NCBI RefSeq assembly: GCF_014694315.1
Contig: NZ_JAAOXD010000007.1
Coordinates: 497,021 to 561,020 of the forward strand
Direction: 5' to 3'
From: Arthrobacter ipis
Lineage (GTDB): Bacteria; Actinomycetota; Actinomycetes; Actinomycetales; Micrococcaceae
Length of the DNA: 64,000 bases
A model generated the notes under the pieces. That model was not told the origin of the DNA, did no database searches, and was given only the letters and a program-made list of their open reading frames with translations. Made by a program: the position numbers and the translations under genes. Below, piece after piece: positions 1-7,415 of the stretch (the first letter of the stretch is position 1; every line of letters starts with the position of its first letter).

Positions 1-179
1 GCCGCCATCATCAGCGTCCACGCCGCCAGGAAGCCGGCAAGTCCCAACCCCATCGTCCCGGGCCCGGGAGCCATCTCCCGGAAGCCCAGGACCGTGAAGT
101 ACCAAGCGACAGCCGCGCAGCCAAGCAACACCAGCAGTGCCCCGTGGTTGCGGACTGTCACATATGCCTGCCCCGACAA
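1..179 (-). CDS. DUF2182 family membrane protein (partial, 3' end off window)
   Basis: Only the first 59 or so codons are in the window; the rest lies before position 1. The minus-strand reading begins at a TTG at 179 or, four residues on... more likely, a GTG at 161, and gives a hydrophobic segment (LLVLLGCAAVAWYFTVLG) followed by GFLAAWTLMMAA, the Trp-x-x-Met-Met pattern typical of DUF2182 predicted metal-binding membrane proteins. It begins immediately after the stop of the DUF1326 gene, and DUF1326 and DUF2182 genes commonly sit together, so the two are probably one operon and one functional unit. The function of the family is not established. Start codon uncertain; family call moderately strong because of the neighbour. 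Confidence 0.6.
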   Translation of the reverse strand, partial: MSGQAYVTVRNHGALLVLLGCAAVAWYFTVLGFREMAPGPGTMGLGLAGFLAAWTLMMA

Positions 180-180
180 G

Positions 181-786
181 TCAGGCTGACCAAGAGAACG
201 GTGCCGAGAAGGAGTTCTTTCCGGCGTTGTCCCACGACAGGCCGAAGACATCCACGGCGGACGTGGTGGCACGTCCGGCGGACAACGTGTCGGCAGGGAA
301 GCCGATGCCGCTGACCTTGACGCCGGCGCCGGTCGGGTCCAGTGGCGAGACGAAGTCCTCCACTGACATGTCGACAGCCGTGCCGATCCTGACCCGGTGC
401 TCCCGCCCGTCATCCGCATAGGTGAAATCGCGGGACTCCATGCCCAGCATCTCGCCGATCAGGGGGGCCAGGCCCTCCATCGGCCCGCCCAGCTGGCCGC
501 CAAACACGGCCCCGAGCGCCTCGGCCTGCTCGGGTGAGGCGGCTGCGTCCATCAGGACGCCTACCTTCCAGCCGCCGTCGCTCATCAGTGCGGGCGCATC
601 GGTCACCACGCAGACGTTCAGGCCGCCGACGTCGACGCCGTTGACGTCACCCTTGTGGACGTGGAAGGCAAGCGCCACCTTGCAGCGGTCCTCATCCCCA
701 GGCAATGTAAGGCCGGAGGTGGCACACGGGCAGACCATATCGCAGTTGCAGTTTTCGAAGTACGTGCCTTCGATTTGCCATGCCAT
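181..786 (-). CDS. DUF1326 domain protein, putative metal-binding
   Basis: A 201-residue soluble protein starting at ATG 786 with AAAGGAG eight bases upstream; a longer reading to 951 has no ribosome site and is rejected. The N-terminus MAWQIEGTYFENCNC followed by DMVCPC gives four cysteines at residues 13, 15, 19 and 21 (CxC-x3-CxC), the hallmark of DUF1326 and a plausible metal or redox site. The rest is acidic with Gly-rich loops and no membrane segment. It is followed with one base of spacing by the DUF2182 membrane protein, the usual partner. The pair is suggestive of metal handling or a redox-cysteine role at the membrane, but no biochemical role is known to me. Confidence 0.85.
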   Translation of the reverse strand: MAWQIEGTYFENCNCDMVCPCATSGLTLPGDEDRCKVALAFHVHKGDVNGVDVGGLNVCVVTDAPALMSDGGWKVGVLMDAAASPEQAEALGAVFGGQLGGPMEGLAPLIGEMLGMESRDFTYADDGREHRVRIGTAVDMSVEDFVSPLDPTGAGVKVSGIGFPADTLSAGRATTSAVDVFGLSWDNAGKNSFSAPFSWSA

Positions 787-986
787 GCGGGGCTCCTTTC
801 CCACGACCCCCACGCCGTCAGTGTGCTCCGGGGTATGGACCGCGTCAATAGGAAAATACCGCGGTAAAGAAGCGCTCGGACGCGGAAAATCCGGGGCCGG
901 ACGGTCCCCTTTTGCACTCGGCTCGCGCCGCCAGTGCCGAGACCGCGGCAAGCTGGCATACTGCTTGGTGGACCTTGGGGGATCAC

Positions 987-1418
987 TTGAAAATCGTGCT
1001 GTACATCATCTGGGCGCTGTTCGTTGCCGGTGCCGCCTGCTCCATCATCCACGTGGTCAGGAAGAACAGGCAGCACGAACACCGGATAGCCGACTGGCCC
1101 CGGCTGCAAGCCACCGTGACCGGGAGCCGGGCGGGCTGGACCAGCGGCGTGGGCAACATGACCCCTAGCCACCGCTTCTGGCCCACGTACCGGTTCAGTG
1201 ATCCACTCGGCAGAACCTTCACGGGGGAATCTGAATATTCATTTATCCGGCGGCCAGTGCCGGGTTCGCTTTTAGAGGTCGCCTACAACCCGGCCAACCC
1301 CAACGAGTCGTTCCACGTCTCCCCGGAGACGAGAGCTCTGCTGGGCTGCGTGATACCGTTTTTCGCCGTCTTTGCCGTGGTCCTCTTCTGGTTCATCGGT
1401 ATCTTTCCGCTGGCCTGA
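987..1418 (+). CDS. DUF3592-type membrane protein
   Basis: About 143 residues from a TTG at 987 that follows GGGGGAT at a good distance; the frame is open further upstream to 912 but without a ribosome site. There is an N-terminal membrane segment (IVLYIIWALFVAGAAC), an extracytoplasmic or cytoplasmic beta-rich middle with YRFSDPLGRTFTGES and VAYNPANPNES, and a C-terminal membrane segment (VIPFFAVFAVVLFWFIGIF). This two-helix layout with a 'V-Y-N-P-x-x-P' strand is characteristic of DUF3592. Function unknown. It is divergent from the DUF1326 gene and stands alone. Confidence 0.75.
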   Translation: MKIVLYIIWALFVAGAACSIIHVVRKNRQHEHRIADWPRLQATVTGSRAGWTSGVGNMTPSHRFWPTYRFSDPLGRTFTGESEYSFIRRPVPGSLLEVAYNPANPNESFHVSPETRALLGCVIPFFAVFAVVLFWFIGIFPLA

Positions 1419-1457
1419 CGCGCGATATAGCAAACGTCCGCGCCGTCCTGCAATCTT

Positions 1458-1521
1458 CCATCGATTGCTCCGTAACTGCCGTTTTGCGGCCCTAAAAGGG
1501 CAGTTACGGAGCCGCCGATGG
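1458..1521. repeat. Palindromic repeat, family D copy 1
   Basis: Left arm TGCTCCGTAACTGCC pairs with right arm GGCAGTTACGGAGC, with outer CCATCG/CGATGG also pairing; the loop holds GTTTTGCGG. A sister copy in the same orientation is at 2581-2645. The two bracket a decayed gene. It lies just past the 3' end of the pseudogene (minus strand) and of the DUF3592 gene (plus strand). Confidence 0.8.
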
Positions 1522-1533
1522 GTTGTGTAAGGC

Positions 1534-2515
1534 TCAGGAAACCTTGTAGCTCAACCTGTACTTGGCGCCGTTTCGTGAACTCCATGATCCCGTCCTTGCT
1601 GCCGGGTTCGAGGACCTGTTGGCCGAGGTAGTCGTCGCCCTCGACGTCAGGTTTTGGTCCTCGACCCTGATCCGGGTCTCGTCATCGCCGATGAGGTCCT
1701 CCTGCTCAACGCAATGGAGGGTTCCGAGACGGATCTTGCCACCCGGAATGGATGTCAGCGTGCTGAGTTTGGCCCGGTGCACACCGTTGATCACGTTGAT
1801 GGCCGGGTTCCCGCTGGCACTGTTGTACTTGTACGAACCGGATTCGAACAGCAGGTACGCCTCGCCATACGGTGTGGCGATGATTCCTTCCGCCATGCTC
1901 GGGGCGCGGAAGCAACGCACGGACGCCCTGTCGAGATTGGTTTCGCCCTTATTGGTGACGTACAAGTTGCTGCGGTGCTTCCGCCCGTGACGTGCTGAAG
2001 AGGAAGCGCCCGTCCGCGGCTGCCACTCCCTGCGTCCACTGGGGCACCTCCCAGCGCAAGCCGTTCCCGTCTGCTTTCCTGTCCAGGGTCAGGGATCCGT
2101 TGTCAGCGATGGTGTAGCTGTACATCCAGTCACGGTGCTCGCTGCTGAACTTGCCGGCGTACAGGTGTCCGCCGTCGACGGTCATGAATGACGCACCGTA
2201 AACCTTGCGGTCTCCGCCGTCCGGCCTTACGGATCCGTCTTTCGCCGTCATAGCCTTCCGGAGCTCGGACAGGCTGTACTTGCGGATTGTGTGCCAGCCA
2301 TCCTTCTTTGGGCCGTCGACGAATGCCCACTTGCCGTTCAGCGCGATGGACCGGCGTGGGTCTGGTGCGTGTCATTGCCCCTTGGCTCGATGTCGACGGT
2401 CCCCACAGTTGTGTTCCCTGCGGTCGGATTTAGACCGACGATATGCGCCTTGCCCTTGCCGTAGGTTGAGACGAGCAGCAGATTGTTGCCCTTGCCGCGG
2501 GCTCCGGTTTCCGCT
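1534..2515 (-). pseudogene. Decayed gene, probably a secreted protein, with at least four frame breaks
   Basis: Reading the minus strand, protein-like sequence continues across several frames: GNNLLLVSTYGKGKAHIVGL up to about 2370, then NGKWAFVDGPKKDGWHTIRK through VYGASFMTVDGGHLYAGKFS to about 1980, then LYVTNKGETNLDRASVRCF to about 1650, then DVEGDDYLGQQVLEPGSKD to about 1573, then AKYRLSYKVS and stop at 1534. Each piece looks like genuine protein and they are in the right order, so this is one gene broken by small indels. The 5' end is cut by a repeat at 2511-2560. I do not recognise the family; the Asp-Asp-Tyr-Leu-Gly segment near the C-terminus resembles the ends of secreted actinobacterial beta-sandwich proteins. 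Not likely to make a functional product. Confidence 0.7.
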
Positions 2516-2560
2516 GATCGAGCTTGTCGAAATCAAGGTTTCAACAAGCTCAACCGGCGG
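2511..2560. repeat. Palindromic repeat, family E copy 1
   Basis: GAGCTTGTCGAAA and TTTCAACAAGCTC face each other, flanked by CCGCTGAT and CCGGCGG. The same words recur in one half-copy at 45038-45072, and degenerate relatives (CAGGCTCAACCACCGG near 2704-2720, TTTCGGCAGGCTCTACCAGC near 2827) lie close by, so 2511-2880 looks like a patchwork of repeat debris. Its left edge coincides with the truncated 5' end of the pseudogene. Confidence 0.7.
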
Positions 2561-2580
2561 AAGCGCCGTCGTCGTATCTA

Positions 2581-2645
2581 CCATCGACTGCTCCATAACC
2601 GCCGTTTTGCGTTCCCATAAGGGCGGTTACGGAGCAGTCGACGGG
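2581..2645. repeat. Palindromic repeat, family D copy 2
   Basis: CCATCGACTGCTCCATAACC on the left pairs imperfectly with GGTTACGGAGCAGTCGACGG on the right; the loop contains GTTTTGCG as in copy 1 at 1458-1521. Copies are in direct orientation about 1.1 kb apart. Confidence 0.8.
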
Positions 2646-2756
2646 CTATGCCCTTATCCGGCCGGGAGTTCCTTGGGAGTGCGAGCTCACGCCGGCCAGC
2701 AGACAGGCTCAACCACCGGGGCTCGGGCTCCGGAGGGCGGTTCACCCAGCCGTCGT

Positions 2757-2825
2757 GGGGCACTTTGGCAGTCGCGACGCCGTGAATCCCGACGCCGGGC
2801 GGCGTGTCGCGGGTCAAAGTGCCCC
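2757..2825. repeat. Long imperfect palindrome
   Basis: GGGGCACTTTG at 2757 pairs with CAAAGTGCCCC ending at 2825, and an inner GTCGCGACGCCG/CGGCGTGTCGCG stem continues the hairpin. It follows the same design as the other intergenic palindromes of the window but I see no second copy here. It lies in the stretch 2646-2884 that holds no convincing gene. Confidence 0.6.
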
Positions 2826-2884
2826 GTTTCGGCAGGCTCTACCAGCGGGTCCCTGTCTTCGCCGCGCTCAACCGACGGACGCAA

Positions 2885-2930
2885 AAGGCCCCGCGGGACC
2901 AGGCACAAGTGCCGGATCCAGCGGGGCCTT
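2885..2930 (-). terminator. Rho-independent terminator of the TM2 gene
   Basis: AAGGCCCCGC (2885-2894) pairs with GCGGGGCCTT (2921-2930), enclosing a smaller GGCAC/GTGCC hairpin. Read on the minus strand the stem is followed by TTTTGC, the expected U-run, 19 bases after the stop at 2949. Confidence 0.8.
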
Positions 2931-2948
2931 CAGCTGGGTAGGAGGACG

Positions 2949-4031
2949 CTACTTCGCCGCGATGGTCCAGTCGCCGTCGGAGTTGACCTGGACGAAGCCG
3001 GGGGTGAGCTTCACGGTTCCGCTGTAGTCGCCGGTCTTGTTGACGGCGAGCTCGGGAACCTCGCTGCCGAAGCCCAACACCACGAAGCTGCCTTCGCCCT
3101 TGTTGGTGACCGCAGCCTTGTCGCTGAACGCATCCCAGTAGAGAACCATGTCGCCGTGGCCTCTCACCTTGTCGGTCGAGGTGGGAACGCTGTCGATGTC
3201 CTCGATCTTCAGCGTCCACGCGGAGTCGGCGCTGATGGCCAACTCAGTGGTGGCCGCGGTGCTGGTGTCCACGAGGTGCGACCCTGCGTACGGGCCAACG
3301 GCCTTGACCAGGACCATCTCATGTCCGTTGGTTTCCAGGACCGTGTTGCCGCTGCAGGCCTTGCACGTGAACGTCACCACGGCGGGGACGCCCTTGAGGT
3401 CCACGGTCTTGACGGCGTCGCCGGTGCCCGTCAGCGTCTGCGCCGCCAGATGCGGACGGTCTTCACCTGAAACTGCTTCCCCCGTGGCCGCCGGATCCGC
3501 CGAGGGATCCGAGGCGGCGCTCTCCGACGTCACAGGAGCGGCGGTGACGATTGGCGGGGTGGAGGCCTGCCGGACAATAGCGGCGGCAGCAATCCCGCTG
3601 AACACGCCAATCACCAGACTGACCACCAAAAAGACAACCGTGACCATGACAGCCACCTTCTTGTGCTGGGCATACCCTGCCAGCGGCCGGCCGTTCCCGT
3701 CCGTCTGCTTCCCGGCCAGCGTGATGACCAGGTCCACAAGCGCCCACCAGCCCAGTCCGCCCAGCGTCAGCAGCTTGGCGATGCCCGTGCCGGTCTTGCC
3801 GAGATAGAAGCGGTCCACGCCCAGTACGCCCAGGAGCAGCGAGAAAAGCCAGGTGACCAGGAAGGACTTCTGCGGTTCCGCCCCGTACTGCCCCGGGAAG
3901 GACCCGTACTGCCCCGGATACGCCTGCCCCGCGTTCTGCCCGTCCAACAACTGCCCGTTCGCATACAGCGGCGCCCCGTAGGTGGTGTAGTCGGAGGGCG
4001 GCGGTGGAAGGGTTGGGCCAGGGTGGCTCAT
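2949..4031 (-). CDS. TM2 domain-containing membrane protein
   Basis: 360 residues from ATG 4031, preceded by GAAAGGA; the open frame extends to 4208 but without a ribosome site. Residues 1-50 are Pro/Tyr/Gly-rich (PPPPSDYTTYGAP, YPGQYGSFPGQYG), as in many actinobacterial TM2 proteins. About residues 55-115 form a TM2 domain: two helices around a DRFYLGK turn (LFSLLLGVLGVDRFYLGKTG), then WWALVDLVITL. A third helix (VMVTVVFLVVSLVIGVF) leads to a Ser/Ala/Pro linker and a C-terminal beta-rich domain of about 140 residues with a CKAC pair and regularly spaced strands, probably outside the cell. Similar C-terminal regions occur in secreted actinobacterial proteins of unknown role. No operon partners. 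Confidence 0.8.
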   Translation of the reverse strand: MSHPGPTLPPPPSDYTTYGAPLYANGQLLDGQNAGQAYPGQYGSFPGQYGAEPQKSFLVTWLFSLLLGVLGVDRFYLGKTGTGIAKLLTLGGLGWWALVDLVITLAGKQTDGNGRPLAGYAQHKKVAVMVTVVFLVVSLVIGVFSGIAAAAIVRQASTPPIVTAAPVTSESAASDPSADPAATGEAVSGEDRPHLAAQTLTGTGDAVKTVDLKGVPAVVTFTCKACSGNTVLETNGHEMVLVKAVGPYAGSHLVDTSTAATTELAISADSAWTLKIEDIDSVPTSTDKVRGHGDMVLYWDAFSDKAAVTNKGEGSFVVLGFGSEVPELAVNKTGDYSGTVKLTPGFVQVNSDGDWTIAAK

Positions 4032-4439
4032 TGCAGTCCTTTCAGGGCAGGTGACGGCAGGGGTCACCGAGGTGGCGGAGTGAGGAAGAAGGGTGGGCAG
4101 TGCGGAAGGGGCGGTGCAGTAGGGTGGGTCGAGCGGGAATCCACCTGTGACAGGAACACCGCGCGAGCGAGACCTGTGGTGAATAACACGTGGCTGGACG
4201 GCGGGCACATGGCTTCAAAAGCCCGTTTTGTTAAGGCTTTATGGCTTGCACATCTGCTGCTGTCCCCCAGGTTGACGCTTCGGCGTCACCGCCCCCTGAA
4301 GGGATGATACAGGGCTTCGGGTTGGCGCGAGGGGACGCCACGGCGCGTCCCGGACGACGCGCCGTGAAGACGCACGACGACGGCGCGCGTCGCCCGCCGT
4401 CGTCGTACTTCTTGTTTGTTTTGGGTCGCGAGTCCGGCC
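4032..4439. other. Intergenic stretch with hairpins, no convincing gene
   Basis: 408 bases between the starts of the TM2 gene and the stop of the SnoaL-like gene. A TGACGC-TTCG-GCGTCA hairpin with a UUCG loop is at 4273-4288; CACGGCGCGT/ACGCGCCGTG is at 4339-4366; ACGACGACGGC/GCCGTCGTCGT is at 4374-4407 followed by a T-rich run (CTTCTTGTTTGTTTT). The last two probably end transcription downstream of the SnoaL-like gene or in both directions. A short open frame at 4241-4447 has no ribosome site and no protein-like character. Confidence 0.5.
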
Positions 4440-4856
4440 CTACTTAGGCACGGCTCCAATCTGCTGCATCAGGCTCATTGTGTCGGTCGATCCCCAGTGT
4501 TCGGCCACCTTGCCGTCCTGCACCCGGATAATGTCGATGCCCGAGAATTCCACCGATTTGCCGGTGGCCGGCACGCCCGCGAAGTCGCCCTGGTGCGTTC
4601 CCGTCAGGGTCACGTGCACCGCCTCGAGGTCCCCGTCGGCGAGCGCCGGCTCCGAGGTCTTGACCGCTAGATCCGGAAATGCGGTCCGCACGGCGTTCAC
4701 GTAGAACTTCACGCCCTCCTTGCCCGGCGGCTGCCCCGGAAAGCCCTCCTCGTGATCGACGACGTCGTCCGCCACCAAATCGTCGATGAGCGCCAGATTT
4801 CCGCCGGTCAGCACCTCGTTGTAAAACCGCCTGATCAATCCTTGTCCGCCAGCCAT
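4440..4856 (-). CDS. SnoaL-like / ester cyclase family protein
   Basis: 138 residues from ATG 4856 with CAAAGGAGACGGAG upstream. The sequence RRFYNEVLTGGNLALIDDLV, DDVVDHEE, then FYVNAVRTAFPDL and later GTHQGDFAGVPATGKSVEF and HWGSTDTMSLMQQIG is the classic SnoaL-like (NTF2 fold) pattern of small alpha+beta proteins related to polyketide cyclases. Members of this soluble group rarely have a proven substrate. The gene stands alone, divergent from the YegP-like gene. Assigning a specific reaction would be guesswork. Confidence 0.85.
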   Translation of the reverse strand: MAGGQGLIRRFYNEVLTGGNLALIDDLVADDVVDHEEGFPGQPPGKEGVKFYVNAVRTAFPDLAVKTSEPALADGDLEAVHVTLTGTHQGDFAGVPATGKSVEFSGIDIIRVQDGKVAEHWGSTDTMSLMQQIGAVPK

Positions 4857-5040
4857 CTCCGTCTCCTTTGAGCTTATGTGGCCGTATTCGGCAGCTAGAT
4901 CTTCCCACCGGCCGCTCGGCACAACAACGGTTAATTGCTTTCCGGATTCCGGCGCTCATCCGGCGGTCCCTCCGGGCAGGAAAGGTCCAAAATAGGTTTA
5001 GGGGACATGCCAGCAAGGTGCACGATCGGAGGGTTTTGTC

Positions 5041-5346
5041 ATGGCCGGCCACTTTGAAATCATCGATGCTCCGGACGGCGGCTTCCGCGTCAGGCTTCTG
5101 GACGGAACGGGCGGCCTGGTGGCCGTCTCAGTGAAGTACCCCACCAAAGAGGCTGCCGTGGCGGGGATTTCCTGGACCAGGGAAGTCGCCGGGACCGGCC
5201 TCATCCGCGACATGAGCCGCGGCGGGCATGGGGAGCTCATCATCCCGAAGTCCAGGGCAGCCCACGCGACCGTGAGATTCCACTCCCATACTCGCTTCCC
5301 GGCCGCGGACCGAGGTGCTGGGGTCCGAAGGGTCCGCTCGCTCTGA
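5041..5346 (+). CDS. YegP-like (DUF1508) small protein
   Basis: 101 residues from ATG 5041 with GGAGGG at a good distance. The first half, HFEIIDAPDGGFRVRLLDG then VAVSVKYPTKEAAVAGISW, fits the DUF1508/YegP repeat, in which a beta-hairpin and helix form a small domain. The second half is Arg/His-rich and less typical. Family proteins are implicated only loosely in stress responses. Single gene upstream of recQ with 155 bases between them. Confidence 0.6.
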   Translation: MAGHFEIIDAPDGGFRVRLLDGTGGLVAVSVKYPTKEAAVAGISWTREVAGTGLIRDMSRGGHGELIIPKSRAAHATVRFHSHTRFPAADRGAGVRRVRSL

Positions 5347-5501
5347 CGGGTGGCGGAAGGACGGGCCCGGCGACGGCGTGGCGGGCCGGTCCGCGGATGC
5401 CCCTGCGCTGCGGAGGACATGACGCCGAGCGGACCTAGCACTAGGGTGGATTCCACGGCTGAAGACACCCGGCCTTGGAACGCCCTTACGGAGCTGCCAC
5501 C

Positions 5502-7268
5502 ATGACCGAAGCCCTCGCCGCCACACCCGACACAACCGCAAGCCCCAACAGCGCAGATCCCAACAGCACAGGTCCCGACGCCGGCCTCCGCCAGCTCGCC
5601 GCCGACGCCTACGGGCTCCCCCACCTGCGGGACGGCCAGCTCGCCGGCATGCGCGCCCTGGCCCAGGGCCGCGACGTCCTCGCCGTCATGCCCACCGGTT
5701 ACGGCAAGTCGGCCATCTACCAGGTTGCCGCCCTGTTCATCCACCGCGGTCACCAAGACAAGCACCTCGACGCCACCGGGGCCAACAGCGCCAGACGCGG
5801 TCCCGCCGTCGTCGTTTCCCCGTTGATCGCCCTCCAGGAGGACCAACTGGACGGCCTGCTGGAGGACCTGGGCGGGGAGTCCGCGGCCGCCATCAATTCC
5901 GGCCGGAAGGATTCGGAGGTGCAGGACGCGTGGGAGGCCGCCGAGCGGGGCGAGGCAACATTTCTCTTCCTGGCCCCCGAGCAGCTGGCCAAAACCGAGA
6001 CCGTCGAACGGCTCGCCGCCATGAACGTCTCGCTGTTCGTGGTGGACGAGGCCCACTGCGTCTCCTCCTGGGGGCACGACTTCCGCCCCGACTACCTGCG
6101 CCTCGGCGAGGTCCGCGCGCAACTCGGCAACCCGCCCGTCGCGGCGCTCACCGCTACTGCCTCTCCCCCGGTGCGTGACGAGATCCAGCAGCGCCTGCGC
6201 ATGAAGGACCCGCTGGTGCTGGTCCACGGCTTCGACCGGCCCAACATCCGGCTCGACGTCGTGCGGCACCTTGAGGACCGGGACAAGCGGCGCGCCGTCG
6301 TCGAGCATGTGGCGGAGCTCAAGGGGCCCGGCCTGCTGTACGCGGCCACCCGCAAGGACACTGAAACCTACGCGGCGGAACTCACCGAACGCGGGCTGCG
6401 TGCCGAGGCCTACCACGCCGGCCGGAAGCAGAGCGAGCGCGACCAGGTCCACGAGCAGTTTCTCGACGACGAACTAGACGTCGTGGTGGCCACCACCGCG
6501 TTCGGCATGGGCATCGACAAGCCCAACGTCCGCTTCGTGATCCACGCCGACATCCCCGAGTCACTGGACGCCTACTATCAGGAGATCGGCCGCTCCGGCC
6601 GGGACGGAGACCCTGCCTCCGCCGTCCTGCACTACCGGCCCGAGGACCTGGGCCTGCGCAAGTTCTTCAGCACCCACAAACCGGACGAGGACGCGCTGCT
6701 CGGTGTCCTCACCGCCCTGCGCGCCTCAGACGGCCCGGTCACGCAGAAGGCGCTCGCCGAGCAGACCGGCATCCCCACCCGCCGGCTCACCGGCCTGCTC
6801 AACGAGCTGCAGGAGACCCGCTCCGTGAAGGCCCTCAAACGGGGCATCCGCCTGGAGGCCGGCGCGAAGCTGCCCAAGGTGGTGGAACAGGCCGTCGAAC
6901 TCGCCGAAGCACGCCAGCGCGTGGACCGCTCGCGCATCGAGATGGCGCGCGGCTACGCGGAGACGGACGCCTGCCGGCGCCAGTTCCTGCTGGGCTACTT
7001 CGGCGAGGACCTCCCCGAACCGTGCGGCAACTGCGACAACTGCGCCGACGGTTCGGCTTACGAGGAGGATTACGACGACAGCGCCGTGGCCGCCGCCGGC
7101 GGTGAAGCCTTCCCGCTCCAGTCATCAGTGGTGCACAAGGAGTGGGGCGCGGGCATCGTCATGCGCCACGAGGAGGACGTGATCACCGTGCTCTTCGAGC
7201 AGGAGGGCTACAAGACGCTCTCCCGCCAGGCCGTGACGGAGGGAAAGATCCTGACACTCGCGGACTGA
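5502..7268 (+). CDS. recQ: ATP-dependent DNA helicase RecQ
   Basis: 588 residues from ATG 5502 (GGAG upstream); a TTG at 5475 is possible. Superfamily 2 helicase motifs are all visible: Q-motif region LRDGQL, Walker A PTGYGKSAIYQ (Lys69), DEAH box (182-185) followed by HCVSSWGHDFRPDY, TATA in motif III, then motifs IV-VI including TTAFGMGIDKPNVRFV and QEIGRSGRDG. The RecQ C-terminal zinc site CRRQFLLGYFGE...CGNCDNC follows. After an acidic linker there is a short C-terminal module (HKEWGAGIVMRHEEDVITVL) like that at the end of UvrD/PcrA proteins rather than an HRDC domain. It unwinds DNA in recombination and repair in the cytoplasm. Single-gene transcript ended by the palindrome at 7291-7356. 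Confidence 0.95.
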   Translation: MTEALAATPDTTASPNSADPNSTGPDAGLRQLAADAYGLPHLRDGQLAGMRALAQGRDVLAVMPTGYGKSAIYQVAALFIHRGHQDKHLDATGANSARRGPAVVVSPLIALQEDQLDGLLEDLGGESAAAINSGRKDSEVQDAWEAAERGEATFLFLAPEQLAKTETVERLAAMNVSLFVVDEAHCVSSWGHDFRPDYLRLGEVRAQLGNPPVAALTATASPPVRDEIQQRLRMKDPLVLVHGFDRPNIRLDVVRHLEDRDKRRAVVEHVAELKGPGLLYAATRKDTETYAAELTERGLRAEAYHAGRKQSERDQVHEQFLDDELDVVVATTAFGMGIDKPNVRFVIHADIPESLDAYYQEIGRSGRDGDPASAVLHYRPEDLGLRKFFSTHKPDEDALLGVLTALRASDGPVTQKALAEQTGIPTRRLTGLLNELQETRSVKALKRGIRLEAGAKLPKVVEQAVELAEARQRVDRSRIEMARGYAETDACRRQFLLGYFGEDLPEPCGNCDNCADGSAYEEDYDDSAVAAAGGEAFPLQSSVVHKEWGAGIVMRHEEDVITVLFEQEGYKTLSRQAVTEGKILTLAD

Positions 7269-7290
7269 CGCCGTCGTGCCCTCCCAGCCA

Positions 7291-7356
7291 CCCAAGTAAG
7301 TAGCACTTCAGGGCGTTCCCAGCGCTGGGAACGCCCTGACTTGCTACTTACTTGGG
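7291..7356. repeat. Palindromic repeat, family B copy 1 (nearly perfect 66 bp)
   Basis: CCCAAGTAAGTAGCA... meets ...TGCTACTTACTTGGG with GGGCGTTCCCAGC/GCTGGGAACGCCC at the centre; only a 3-bp mismatch (CTT versus ACT) interrupts the 33-bp arms. It follows recQ by 22 bases and probably ends its transcript although there is no U-run. Related copies: 15356-15419 and 43531-43596. Confidence 0.85.
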
Positions 7357-7379
7357 GAGATAAGGACCCCTCCGGACCA

Positions 7380-7409
7380 TTGACATGTGACCAAATGGTC
7401 ACCTATTCT
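7380..7409 (+). promoter_or_regulatory. Promoter of the ArsR-SRPBCC gene with operator in the spacer
   Basis: TTGACA (7380-7385), 18-bp spacer, TATTCT (7404-7409). The predicted transcript starts at the GTG codon at 7416. The spacer contains GTGACCA-AA-TGGTCAC (7387-7402), a 7-bp-arm perfect inverted repeat placed where a bound dimer would block RNA polymerase, as expected for ArsR-type autorepression. Confidence 0.65.
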
Positions 7410-7415
7410 GGCCGT

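Noticed and set aside
4241..4447. A small plus-strand protein in the 4032-4439 gap
   Set aside because: No ribosome site; composition is hairpin DNA read as Arg/Ala/Pro and the frame overlaps terminator-like stems.
4998..6452. A 484-codon minus-strand frame over recQ
   Set aside because: Antisense of RecQ helicase motifs, low complexity, no start signals.
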